64,000 bases of DNA. Source: Delphinus delphis (lineage: Eukaryota > Chordata > Mammalia > Artiodactyla > Delphinidae). Both the position numbers and the translations under genes were made by a program. The stretch covers positions 99,249,918-99,313,917 of the forward strand of contig NC_082683.1 of the NCBI RefSeq assembly GCF_949987515.2, in the 5' to 3' direction. A model generated the notes under the pieces. That model saw only the letters and a list, made by a program, of their open reading frames with translations. It had not been told where the DNA came from and did no database searches. Positions 34,220 through 44,499 of this stretch are shown here, one piece after another (the first letter of the stretch is position 1; each line of letters begins with the position of its first letter).

Positions 34220-35131
34220 GAGGAGATTGGTTGAAGATGGCGGAGTAGAAGGATGTGCTCTCCCTCCCTCTTGCAAGAACACTGGAATCACAACTAACTG
34301 CTGAACAGTCATCAACAGGAAGACACTGGAATTCACCAAAAAATATACCCAACATCCAAAGACAAAGGAGAAGCCACAGTGAGATGGTGCGAGGGGCGCT
34401 ATCACAATAAAATCAAATCCCATAACTGCTGGGTGGATGCCTCACAAATTGGAGAACACTTATACCACAGAAGTCCACCCACTGGAGTGAAGGTTCTGAG
34501 CCCCACATCAGGCTTCCGAACCTGGGGTTCCGGCAACTGGAGGAGGAATTCCTAGAGAATCAGATTTTGAAGGCTAGCGGGATTTGATTGCAGGACATCG
34601 ACAGGACTAGGGGAAACAGAGACTCCACTCTTGGAGGAGTGCACACACAAAGTAGTGTGCACCTCAGGACCCAGGGGAAGCAGCAGTGACCCCACAGGAG
34701 ACTGAACCAGACCTACCTGCTGGTGTTGGAGGATATCCTTCAGAGGCGGGGGATGGTTATGTCTCACTGTGAGGACAGGGACACTGGCGGCAGAAGTTCT
34801 GGGAAGTACACATTGGCATGAGCCCTCCCAGAGTCAGCCATTAGCCCCGCCATAGAGCCCAGGTAGGCTCCAGTGTTGGGTCGCCTGAGGCCAAACAACC
34901 AACAGGGAGGGAACCCAGTCCCACCCATCATCAGTCAAGCAGATTAAAGTTTTACTGAGCTCTGCCCACCAGAGCAACAGCCAGCTCTACCATCACCAGT
35001 CCCTCCCATCAGGAAACTTGCACAAGCCTCTTAGATAGCCTCATCCACCAGAGGGCAGACAGCAGAAGCAAGAAGAACTATAATCCTGCAGCCTGTGTAA
35101 CAAAAACCATATTCACAGAAGGATAAACAAG
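34220..35131 (+). promoter_or_regulatory. L1 5' UTR with presumed internal promoter
   Basis: The 0.9 kb between the element start and the ORF1 ATG is less A-rich than the ORFs and carries 'GAAGATGGCGGAGTAGAAGG' at its start. 'AAGATGGC' resembles a YY1 site (core GCCATCTT in reverse), which in human L1 directs correct start-site use. Promoter function is inferred from the family; old insertions are usually silenced. Confidence 0.6.
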
Positions 35132-36033
35132 ATGAAAAGGCAGAGGGCTATGTACCAGATGAAGGAACAAGATAAAACGCCAGAAAACAACTAAATGAAG
35201 TGGAGATAGGCAATCTTCCAGAAAAAGAATTTAGAATAATGATAGCGAAGATGATCCAGGACCTCGGAAAAAGAATGGAGGCAAAGATCGAGAAGATGCA
35301 AGAAATGTTTAACAAAGACCTAGAAGAATTAAAGAACAAACAAACAGAGATGAACAGAACAATAACTGAAATGAAAAATACACTAGAAGGAATCAACAGC
35401 AGAATAACTGAGGCAGAAAACGGATAAGTGACCTGGAAGACAGAATGGTGGAATTCACTGCTGCAGAACAGAATGAAGAAAAAAGAATGAAAAGAAATGA
35501 AGACAGCCTAAGAGACCTCTGGGACAACATTAAACGCAACAACATTCGCATTATAGGGGTCTAGAAGGAGAAGAGAGAGAGAAAGGACCCGAGAAAATAT
35601 TTGAAGAGAGTATAGTCGAAAACTTCCCTAACGTGGGAAAGGAAATAGCCACCCAAGTCCAGGAAGCGCAGCGAGTCTCATAAAGGATAAACCCAAGGAG
35701 AAACACACTGAGACACATAATAATCAAATTGGCAAAAATAAAGACAAAGAAAAATTATTGAAAGCAGCAAGGGAAAAACAACAAATAACATACAAGGGAA
35801 CTCTCATAACGTTGACAGCTGATTTCTCAGCAGAAACTCTACAAGCCAGAAGGGAGTGGCATGACATACTTAAAGTGATGAAAGAGAAGAACATACAACC
35901 AAGGTTACTCTACCTGGCAAGGATCTCATTCAGATTCGATGGAGAAATCAAAAGCTTTACAGATAAGCAAAACCTAAGAGAATTCAGCACCACCAAACCA
36001 GCTCTACAACAAATGCTAAAGGAACTTCTCTGA
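35132..36033 (+). pseudogene. L1 ORF1 (RNA-binding chaperone) pseudogene
   Basis: The start ATG at 35132 opens 'MKRQRAMYQMKEQDK'. A single-base loss then brings in a TAA at 35192-35194, after 20 codons. The frame reopens at 35200-35427, which encodes a strongly charged, heptad-like coiled coil ('KRMEAKIEKMQEMFNKDLEE'), until a second shift and TAA at 35425. The C-terminal RNA-binding part is at 35758-36033 ('FSAETLQARREWHDILKVMK') and ends TGA at 36031-36033. Functional ORF1 protein trimerises and coats L1 RNA; this copy cannot make it intact. Confidence 0.9.
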
Positions 36034-36091
36034 GTGGGAAACACAAGAGAAGAAAAGGACCTACAAAAACAAACTCAATACAATTAAGAAA

Positions 36092-39000
36092 ATGGTCATA
36101 GGAACATACATTTCAATAATTACCTTAAGCGTGAATGCATTAAATGCTCAAACCAAAAGACACAGGCCTGCTTAATGGATACAAAAACAAGACCCATATA
36201 TATGCTGTCTACAAGAGAACCATTTCAGACCTAGGGACACATACAGACTGAAAGTGAGGGGATGGAAAAAGATATTCCAAGCAAATGGAAATCAAAAGAA
36301 AGCTGGAGTAACAATACTCATATCAGATAAAATAGACTTTAAAATAAAGAATGTTACAAGAGACAAGGACGGACACTACATAATGATCAAGGGATCAATC
36401 CAAGAAGAAGATATAACAATTATAAATATATATGCACCCAACATAGGAGCACCTCAATACATAAGGCAACTGCTAACACTTATAAAAGAGGAAATCGACA
36501 GTAACACAGTAATAGTAGGGGACTTTAACACCTCACTTACACCAATGGACAGATCTTCCAAACAGAAATTTAATAAGGAAACACAAGCTTTAAATGACAC
36601 AATAGATCAGATAGATTTAATTGATATTTATTGGACATACCATCCAAAAACAGCAGACTACACTTTCTTCTCAAGTGTGTGCAGAACATTCTCCATGATA
36701 GATCACATCTTGGGTCACAAATCAAGCCTCAGTAAACTTAAGAAAATTGAAATAATATCAAGCATCTTTTCTGACCACAACACTTTGAGATTAGAAGTGA
36801 ATTACAGGGAAAGAAAAGTAAAAAACACAAACACATGGAGGCTAAACAATATGTTACTAGATAACCAAGAAATCACTGAAGAAATCAAAGAGGAAATCAA
36901 AAAATAGCTAGAGACAAATGACAAAACGTGACATTCCAAAACCTATGGAATGGAGCAAAAGCAGTTCTAAGAGGGAAGTTTATAGCTATACAAGCCTACC
37001 TCAAGAAACAAGAACAATCTCAAATACACAATCTAACCTTACATCTAAGGGAACTAGAGAAAGAAAAACAAACAAAACCTGATGTTAGCAGAAGGAAAGA
37101 AATCATAAATATCAGAGCAGAAATAAATGAAATAGAAAAAAAGAAAACAATATCAAAGATCAATAAAACTAAAAGCTGGTTCTTTGGGAAGATAAATAAA
37201 ATTGATAAACCATTAGCCAGACTCATCAAGAAAAAGAGGGAGAGGACTCAAATCAATAAAATTAGGAATGAAAAAGGAAAAGTTACAACAGACACTGCAG
37301 AAATACAAAGCATCCTAAGAGACTACTACAGGCAACTCTATGCTAATAAAATGGACAACCTGGAGGAAATGGACAAATTCTTAGAAAGGTATAACCTTCC
37401 AAGACCGAACCAGGAAAAAATAGAAAATATGAATAGACCAATCACAAGTAATGAAATTGAAACTGGGATTAAAAATCTTCCACCAAACAAAAGTCCAGGA
37501 CCAGATGGCTTCACAGGTGAATTCTATCAAACATTTAGAGAAGAGCTGACACTTATCCTTCTCAAACTCTTCCAAAAAATTGCAGAGGAAGCAACACTCT
37601 GAAACTCATTCTATGCGGCCACCATCACCCTGATACCAAAACCAGACAAAGATGATTCAAAAAAAGAAAATTACAGACCAGTATCACTGATGAATATAGA
37701 TGCAAAAATCCTCAACAGAATACTAGCAAACAGAATCCAACAGCACATTAAAAGGATCACACACCATGATCAAGTGGGATTTATCCCAAGGATGCAAGGA
37801 TTCTTCAACGTATGCAAATCAATCAATGTGTTACACCATATTAGCAAATTGAAAAATAAAAACCATATGATCATCTCAGTAGATGCAGAAAAAGCTTTTG
37901 GTAAAACTCAACACCCATTTATGATAAAAACTCTCCAGAAAGTGGGCATAGAGGGAACCTGCCTCTGTATAATAAAGGACATATATGACAAACCCACAGC
38001 AAACATCATTCTCAATGGTGAAAAACTGAAAGCATTTCCTCTAAGATCAGGAACGAGTCAAGATTGTCCACTCTCACCACTATTATTCAACATAGCTTTG
38101 GAAGTCCTAGCCATGGCAATCAGAGAAGAAAAAGAAATGAAACGAATACAAATTGGCAAAAAAGAAGTAAAACTGTCACTGTTTGCAGATGACATGATAT
38201 ACTATACATAGAGAATCCTAAAGATGCCACCAGAAAACTACTAGAGCTAATCAATGAATTTGGTAAAGTTGCAGGATACAAAATTAATGCACAGAAATCT
38301 CTTGCATTCCTATATACTAATGATGAAAAATCTGAAAGAGAAATTAAGGAAAAACTCCCATTTACCATTGCAACAAAAAGAATAAAATACCTAGGAATAA
38401 ACCTAGCTAAGGAGACAAAAGACCTGTATGCGGAAAACTATAAGACACTGATGAAAAAAAATTAAAGATGATACCAGCAGATGGAGAGATATACCATGTA
38501 CTTCGATTGGAAGAATCAATATTGTGAAAACGGCTATAGTACCCAAAGCAATCTACAGATTCAATGCAATCCCTATCAAATTACCACTGGCATTTTTTAC
38601 AGAACTAGAACAAAAAATCTTAAAATTTGTATGGAGACACAAAAGAACCCGAATTGCCAAAGCAATCTTAAGGGAAAAAAAACAGAGCTGGGGGAATTAG
38701 ACTCCCTGACTTCAGACTATACTACAAAGCTACAGTAATCAAGACAATATGGTACTGGCACAAAAACAGAAATATAGATCAATGGAGCAAGATAGAAAGC
38801 CCAGAGATAAACGCACACACCTATGGTCAACTAATCTATGACAAAGGAGGCAGGAATATACAATGGAGAAAATACAGTGTCTTCAATAAGTGGTGCTGGG
38901 AAAACTGGACAGCTACATGTGAAAGGATGAAATTAGAACACTCCCTAACACCATACACAAAAATAAACTCACAATGGATTAGAAACCTAAATGAAGACCG

Positions 39001-39908
39001 GACACTATAAAACTCTTAGAGGAAAACCTAGGAAGAACACTCTTTGACATAAATCACAGCAAGACCTTTTGCATCCACCTCCTAGAGTAATGGAAATAAA
39101 AACAAAAATAAACAAATGGGACCTAATGAAATTTAAAAGCTTTTGCACAGCAAAGGAAACCATAAACAAGATGAAAAGACAACCCTCAGAATCGGAGAAA
39201 ATATTTGCAAACGAATCAATGGACAAAGGATTAATCTCCAAAATATATAAACAGCTCATGCAGCAGAATATTAAAAAAACAAACAACCCAATCCAAAAAT
39301 GGGCAGAAGACCTAAATAGACATTTCTCCAAAGAAGACATACAGATGGCCAAGAAGCACATGAAACGCTGCTCAACATCACTGATTATTAGAGAAATGCA
39401 AATCAAAACTACAGTGAGGTATCACCTCATACCAGTTAGAATGGGCATCATCAGAAAATCTGTAAACAACAAATGCTGGATAGGGTGTGGAGAAAAGGGA
39501 ACCCTCTTGCACTGTTGGTGGGAATGTAAATTGATGCAGCCACTATGGAGAACACTATGGAGGTTCCTTAAAAAACTAAAAGTAGAATTACCATATGACC
39601 CAGCAATCCCACTACTGGGCATATACCCAGAGAAAACCATAATTCAAAAAGACACATACATCCCCATGTTCCTTGCAGCACTATTTACAGTAGCCAGGTC
39701 ATGGTAGCAACCTAAATGCCCATCGACAGATGAATGGGAAAAGAAGATGCGGTGCATATATACAATGGAATATTACTCAGCCATGAAAAGGAACGAAATT
39801 GGGTCATTTGTAGAGACGTGGATGGATCTAAAGACTGTCATACAGAGTGAAGTAAGTGAGAAAGAGAAAAATAAATATTGTATATTAACGCATATATGTG
39901 GAACCTAG
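36092..39908 (+). pseudogene. L1 ORF2 (endonuclease and reverse transcriptase) pseudogene
   Basis: ATG at 36092, then an in-frame TAA at 36173-36175. The endonuclease domain (to about 36800) keeps 'LQENHF', 'IINIYAPN', 'VGDFNT' and 'FSDHN'. A nonsense TAG lies at 36905-36907, then a frame change. The RT domain is at 36928-38211 with '[14 protein letters not shown]', the palm motif 'VDAEKAFG' (the second Asp of the usual 'DAEKAFD' is Gly) and 'FADD' at 38182-38193. A 2-base insertion just after FADD shifts frame. The C-terminal Cys/His segment (C-x3-C-x8-H-x4-C-like, '[18 protein letters not shown]') is at about 39475-39530. A nonsense TAG lies at 39705-39707, and the family stop at 39906-39908. 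Confidence 0.92.
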
Positions 39909-40121
39909 AATAATGGTACAGATGAACCGGTTTGCAGGGCAGAAAGTGAGACACAGTTGTAGAGAACAAACGTATGGACACCAAGGGGCAAAAGTGGTGG
40001 TGGATGGTGGTGGTGGTGTGCTGAATTGGGAGATTGGGATTGACATGTATACACTGATGTGCATAAAATGGATGACTAATAAAAAAAAATAATGACATAC
40101 TTGAAAAAGAAAAAAGCCAGA

Positions 40122-40743
40122 AACCCAAAAAAGAGTTTTAAATATAACATTTATAATTCCACAAAAAGAAATGTAGATATAAGTTAAACAGAAATGTATA
40201 AGACCTTCACAGAGATGGTAAGATTTTATTGAATGAAAATAAAAAGTCATAAATAAGTAGATCGTGTTTATGGATAGGGAGACTGCATAACATATTTAAG
40301 TCAGTTCCTCACAAATTGATTTAAAAATTCATGTAGTTTCATTCAAAATTCCAATAGTTTTTAAAATGAAATTTGAAAACTTATGTTAGAATTTGCAAAG
40401 GACAAGTTATCCTAGAAATATGAAGAACATATTGGGACAAGGGCTTGGTCTACACTGTGCAATTTAATAGTTACTGTCAATAGTTTGTAATTTGACAGTA
40501 TGGTAGTAGTATAGCGATAGATAAATAGACCAATGAAGCAGAATAGAGGAACAGAAATAGACCTTGATGGGAAGTTAATATATATATGTCAGAGTGACAT
40601 TGCACATTAGGGGGAAAAGGATAAACTATTCACTATTTATTGCTGGAATCATTGGTTATCTATATTGGAAGAAATGAAATGGGATCTCAACCTCATACTC
40701 TATACAAATCAAGTTCAGGCAGATTAAAGGCTTAATAAAAACA
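40122..40743 (+). mobile_element. Old L1, sense, 3' portion
   Basis: Resumes the older L1 after the younger insertion: 'ATTTATAATTCCACAAAAAG', 'AACATATTGGGACAAGGGC' and 'AATAGACCAATGAAGCAGAATAGAGG'. The last is homologous to 'ATAGATCAATGGAGCAAGATAGAAAG' at 38777 in the younger L1. It ends near 'TTCAGGCAGATTAAAGG', before an MIR. Confidence 0.75.
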
Positions 40744-40744
40744 G

Positions 40745-41213
40745 CTAACACTTATGTAGTGTTAAGTATATACTTGACCTTGTTCTAGCAGTCTACATAC
40801 ATTTACTTCTTTAATCACCACATTTACCTTTAATGGTAGGGGCTATTATAATCTCCTTTTTTTATACGAGGAAACTGAGGCGAGCACAGAGAGATCAAGA
40901 AATTTTGCCAGGGTCACAGTAGCAGAGCTACATTTGAACCCAAGTAAGTCTGGCTCTGTTGTGTGCGTTTTTTTGTTGTTGTTTTTTTGCGGTACGTGGG
41001 TCTCTCACTGCCGTGGCCTCTCCCGTTGCGGAGCACAGGCTCCGGACGTGCAGGCTTAGCGGCCATGGCTCACGGGCCCAGCCGCTCCGCGGCATGCGGG
41101 ATCCTCCCGGACCGGGGCACGAACCCGTGCCCCCCGCATCGGCAGGCGGCCTCTCAACCATTGCGCCACCAGGGAAGCCCTGTTGTCTGCTTTTTTAAAC
41201 ACTATGCTGTAGT
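40745..41213 (-). repeat. MIR, antisense, split by a CHR SINE
   Basis: 'CAGCTAACACTTATGTAGTG', 'GAGGAAACTGAGGCGAGCACAGAGAG' and 'GTCACAGTAGCAGAGCTACATTTGAACCC' are a reversed MIR. The SINE at 40974-41179 interrupts it. The far 5' end of the MIR resumes as 'TTTTTTAAACACTATGCTGTAG' at about 41191-41213. Confidence 0.85.
40974..41179 (-). mobile_element. CHR SINE, short form, inside an MIR
   Basis: T-rich tail with 'TTGCGGTACGTGGG' at left, head 'CACCAGGGAAGCCC' at right. CTGTTGTGTGCGTTTTTTT (40955) and CTGTTGTCTGCTTTTTT (41180) are the target duplication with small differences. Frames of 77-132 codons over it are SINE artefacts. Confidence 0.93.
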
Positions 41214-41214
41214 G

Positions 41215-42490
41215 TTCCTTTCACTTAAATGTGCAGGACAGAATTCTAAATTTTTCAATATAGAGGCACGTCTTTATGACCTCAGGATAGGGAAGGATTT
41301 TTTCAGGAATAATTTTATGTTTATCATAAAGGAACAAAATCAAAAAATTTCGCTACCTTAAAATTAAGAACTTCCGTTTGTCAGGAGATATCACAAAGAA
41401 AGTGGGAAGTGAAGTGGAAGAAGAAATTTGTAATTCGTCTAACCAGAAAGGATTGTATAACCATAAACAAAGAATTCCTGTTGTACTGTAATGTGTGAAT
41501 TTTGTTGCTCCATATTTTCTTCCATGATTGGAATGTCTTTTGATCATAGTGGCTATAAAATGGTATCTTTGTGGTTTTAATTTTCAATCTTTGATTTTTA
41601 GGATAAGCATCAATTCCTATGTTAGTGGCCATTTGTATTTTTTTCTTTAGAGAAAAGCCAGTAGGAGATAGGGCATGGGGCTGACCAGTTGGCACTCTGG
41701 GGAGTAGGTTTTACCTCCAGGTACTCCTGGGTCTGTAAATTTTATCAGAGAAGCACCCATGATCACATCTGCTTCTCTGGCTGATTTTTGATTTCTAGGA
41801 TATTTTTCATCTTCATTTCAGACTGTACTCTTAAATCATTTGATAGAACATTGAATTTACTGGTACAGTTCATAACATTTGAAAGGATTAACATTTGATT
41901 TATTCTCTCTAAATCCACAGCTATTCGGAAATAACCTAAAACTTCAGGATTTACTTCACAGAAATGATTTCCTTCTAATGTATGCTCTTTTCAAAGGAAT
42001 TCAGAATCCTGTTACATAAGAGGCTATACAGCATTAATCCCATGCATTGATATTTAGTGACCAGTTATACTTCAAAAGAAAAAGTTTAAAATTTCCCTAA
42101 TTTTCAAAGTAATATATAATCATGTAAAAAAAAAAGGGAAATACAAGCATGTAGGTGATAATAAACTACAATTTAGACAACTGTGACTTAACACTTGTGG
42201 CATATTCCTTTGTGGTCTTTGGTTTTTCTATCTTTATGTATACAGTTGAGAAGAATAGTCACACTTTAAAAAAAGAACTTTAACTTCTAATGTTAAAAAA
42301 AGTAGTAATCATAATTATTTAGAAATTTAATCACATGGAAGTTGAGTCAAAATCTGTGGTTCAATTTTATCTTTTTTGTGTGGTCTAATTTTAATTACTG
42401 TATGTCTTCCTATTTTATCTTTGGTTTTCCTGGGCAGTGATTTTTTGTTTTCTTTAAAGTTATGACCACTTTAAATCCTTTTGAGAAATG
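41215..42490. other. No recognisable gene or repeat
   Basis: AT-rich sequence with several short A-runs (for example 42126-42136). No repeat consensus or coding domain was recognised. Confidence 0.5.
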
Positions 42491-42499
42491 AACTGAGAG

Positions 42500-42925
42500 C
42501 GTATGCCAGTTGTCAGTTTATTGCCTCTAACTCCAAATCCACCTTCATCACACTGGTTTGTTTTCCTGGATCTGTACCCTGAAACCTTTCTCCTTTTGCC
42601 AACTGGCATATTATTAAGTTTTGTCAGTTGAGGTTGCTGGAGGGAACACAGCAGGAGGAAGGGCCTTTTCTTCCTGGTTCCCTGATGCTTTCCCCCTTCT
42701 TGCTCTTTAGCCCTCAGCCTACATGGGGCTGGGGTTGCGGGGAGCAGCAGCAGTAAGCTCACATCCTAGGGAGTCTTAGCATTGTCCCCCTGGTGGCCCT
42801 GTGCCCTAGTGGGTGATTTCTTACCTGCCAGTGAAAACCTGTGGCACTGCTGTCATCGAGAGGGGGCTAAAGCTTCACAGTCTCCAAAGAGGTTTGAATT
42901 TCAGCCAGTGAGTGGGGGGACTGCA
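42500..42925. repeat. Probable ancient interspersed repeat, family uncertain
   Basis: 'AACTCCAAATCCACCTTCATC', 'CTGGATCTGTACCCTGAAACC', 'CACATCCTAGGGAGTCTTAGC' and 'GTGGCCCTGTGCCCTAGTGGGTG' recall a known old mammalian repeat. The order fits, but I cannot name it with certainty. Confidence 0.45.
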
Positions 42926-42927
42926 GG

Positions 42928-43103
42928 GGAGGAGTTAGAGGATTGTCCTGTGCATTATAGAATGTTCAGCATTATGCCTGGCCTCTCCTTACTAGGTGCT
43001 GGTAGCACACACTATCTCCTGAGCCATGACTATCAAAGATGTCTCCAGGTATTGCCAAATGTCCCTCTGGGGACAAAATCACCCCTGGTTGAGAACCCCA
43101 GGT
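42928..43103 (-). mobile_element. MER20-type hAT element, antisense
   Basis: 'GATTGTCCTGTGCATTATAGAATGTTCAGC', 'ATGCCTGGCCTCTCCTTACTAGG', 'GATGTCTCCAGGTATTGCCAAATGTCCC' and the end 'CCCCTGGTTGAGAACCCC' match the MER20 consensus in reverse. Non-autonomous; no transposase. Confidence 0.9.
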
Positions 43104-43184
43104 ATAGTAGGACACTTTTCCTTCCATGGTGTTTTCTTCTCTTGATTTTGGGCATATCACTTCTCTTGGTTTTCTTTCTTTATA

Positions 43185-43795
43185 CTTACTGCTCCTTTTC
43201 ACTCTGCCTTGCTGGTTCCTCTCTCCCTGGCTTCTTAATGTCCATACCTCTCTCCTGAGCTCCACACTCATCTATCCACATGATTATTAGACACCTTCAC
43301 TCAGATCTATAGTAGACAGTTTGAACTTAGTATGTCTACAATTGAACTCCTGATCTCTGCCATCCTCCCACGGTCTCCATCTGCAGCCATCCTCATTTCA
43401 TTTGACGGCAGTCCCTGTTGTCAAGCCAAAACCTTACAGTCTTGTGTGACTTACTTGTTTCTCGCAAAACTCACATGCAATCCGTGAGGAAGTCCTGTTG
43501 GCTCTACCTTTCCAATTTATTCAGCATCTGACCTTTTCTTACTGTCTCCACTGCTGTCATCATCATCTCTTGGTCAGTTTTCTGCAGAAGCCTGGTACCT
43601 GGTCTCCAAACTTCTGCCCTTCTGTCCTTAATCTCTCATCACAGCACCTGGGTGACCTTTTAAAATGTTAAATCGTATCTTTCCTCTCTTCGGAGCTCTG
43701 CAGGGGCTCCTGCCTTTTATTCAGAATAAAAGCCAAAGTACCTGGCACATAATAGGTGCTCCAAAAATATTTGTCGAATGAATGAAGTACTAAAT
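43185..43795 (+). mobile_element. L2 LINE fragment, sense
   Basis: Follows the 3' half of L2 in order: 'GAGCTCCACACTCATCTATCC', 'GACACCTTCACTCAG', 'GAACTTAGTATGTCTACAATTGAACTCC', 'CAATCCGTGAGGAAGTCCTG' and 'GAATAAAAGCCAAAGTACC'. It then jumps to the 3' tail 'CCTGGCACATAATAGGTGCTCC...GAATGAATG'. Internally deleted and non-coding. Confidence 0.82.
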
Positions 43796-43859
43796 CAAAT
43801 CCATTCAAATGCATTTTTTCTCCTTCCTCTTGCTGATGCTTTATACTTTTGACCACTAC

Positions 43860-44340
43860 TCCCTGTTTCTTGAACTTTCTCCTCCTTCAGAAGCAGTTAT
43901 TCTGTCTTCTTCATGGCTCCACTTCTGTATGTACAGTCATATAAATCTCTGTGAAAATCCTTGGCCCTCTTTTCCTTTCTGTACGCTTCATTCTTTCTTG
44001 ATGATTTTCGTCACACCAGTGGCTAAACTGGCACTTCTATGTTGACTCTTCTCAATTGCATAGTAATATAACCAAGAAGTCTTCTTTAAAATTTTTATCC
44101 CTGCTGAGTATGAGCTTCATGAAAGCAGGGACTGGATCTTTCTGGTCAACTACTTTATTTCCACAGTCAAATATGGCTCCTGGTACATTGTGGTCATTCA
44201 GTATACGTTTGTTGAATGAATGAACTTTAAATCTGTTTTTCATGGTACTTTTTATAGGACATCTTCGACTGGATGTCTTTATATCAATATGTAACATTTA
44301 GCATGCCCAACCAAACTCATTATTTTCCCACAATAAACCT
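43860..44340 (+). mobile_element. Further L2 fragments, sense
   Basis: 44100-44225 is an L2 3' end ('GAGCTTCATGAAAGCAGGGACTGGATC', 'GTTTGTTGAATGAATGAAC'). 44255-44340 again resembles an upstream L2 part ('GGATGTCTTTATATCAATATGTAACATTTAGCATGCCCAACC'). The order implies at least two L2 insertions. Confidence 0.65.
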
Positions 44341-44499
44341 ACTCCCTCTCCTTTCCACTTTGCCTTTTCAGTAAAGGGTAAAAGGGTACTCCCATCCACA
44401 CCATTGTTAAAACTAAAAATTTAGGTTTTTTTCTTTTTTTTTTTTTAGATTTCTCCCACTTGCTTTTTTAGCAAAGCTAATCAGTTGCCAAATCCTGAA

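Larger units (their letters stand above)
34220..40113 (+). mobile_element. Full-length L1 retrotransposon, inactivated
   Basis: About 5.9 kb, complete in layout. The 5' UTR begins at 'GATTGGTTGAAGATGGCGG'. ORF1, ORF2 and the 3' UTR follow, and then an A-rich tail with AATAAA at about 40077. The flanks AAGCCAGA (34212-34219) and AAGCCAGA (40114-40121) are a probable short target duplication. The insertion point is inside an older L1 in the same orientation, about 100 bp past that element's RT motif. Multiple frameshifts and nonsense changes (see the ORF entries) make it incapable of autonomous movement. Confidence 0.92.

Noticed and set aside
36254..38211. Long frames (217, 224 and 173 codons) that could be reported as reverse-transcriptase genes
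   Set aside because: They are consecutive pieces of one disabled L1 ORF2, separated by nonsense codons and frameshifts, so they are given as a single pseudogene.
39838..40250. 96-121-codon minus-strand frames over the 3' end of the young L1
   Set aside because: Antisense shadow of the L1 3' UTR and tail, with the same T-rich composition artefact.
42460..43271. Frames of 99-158 codons on both strands in GC-richer DNA
   Set aside because: They overlap a MER20 element, an L2 and a probable ancient repeat. Frames on both strands and no domain argue against coding.
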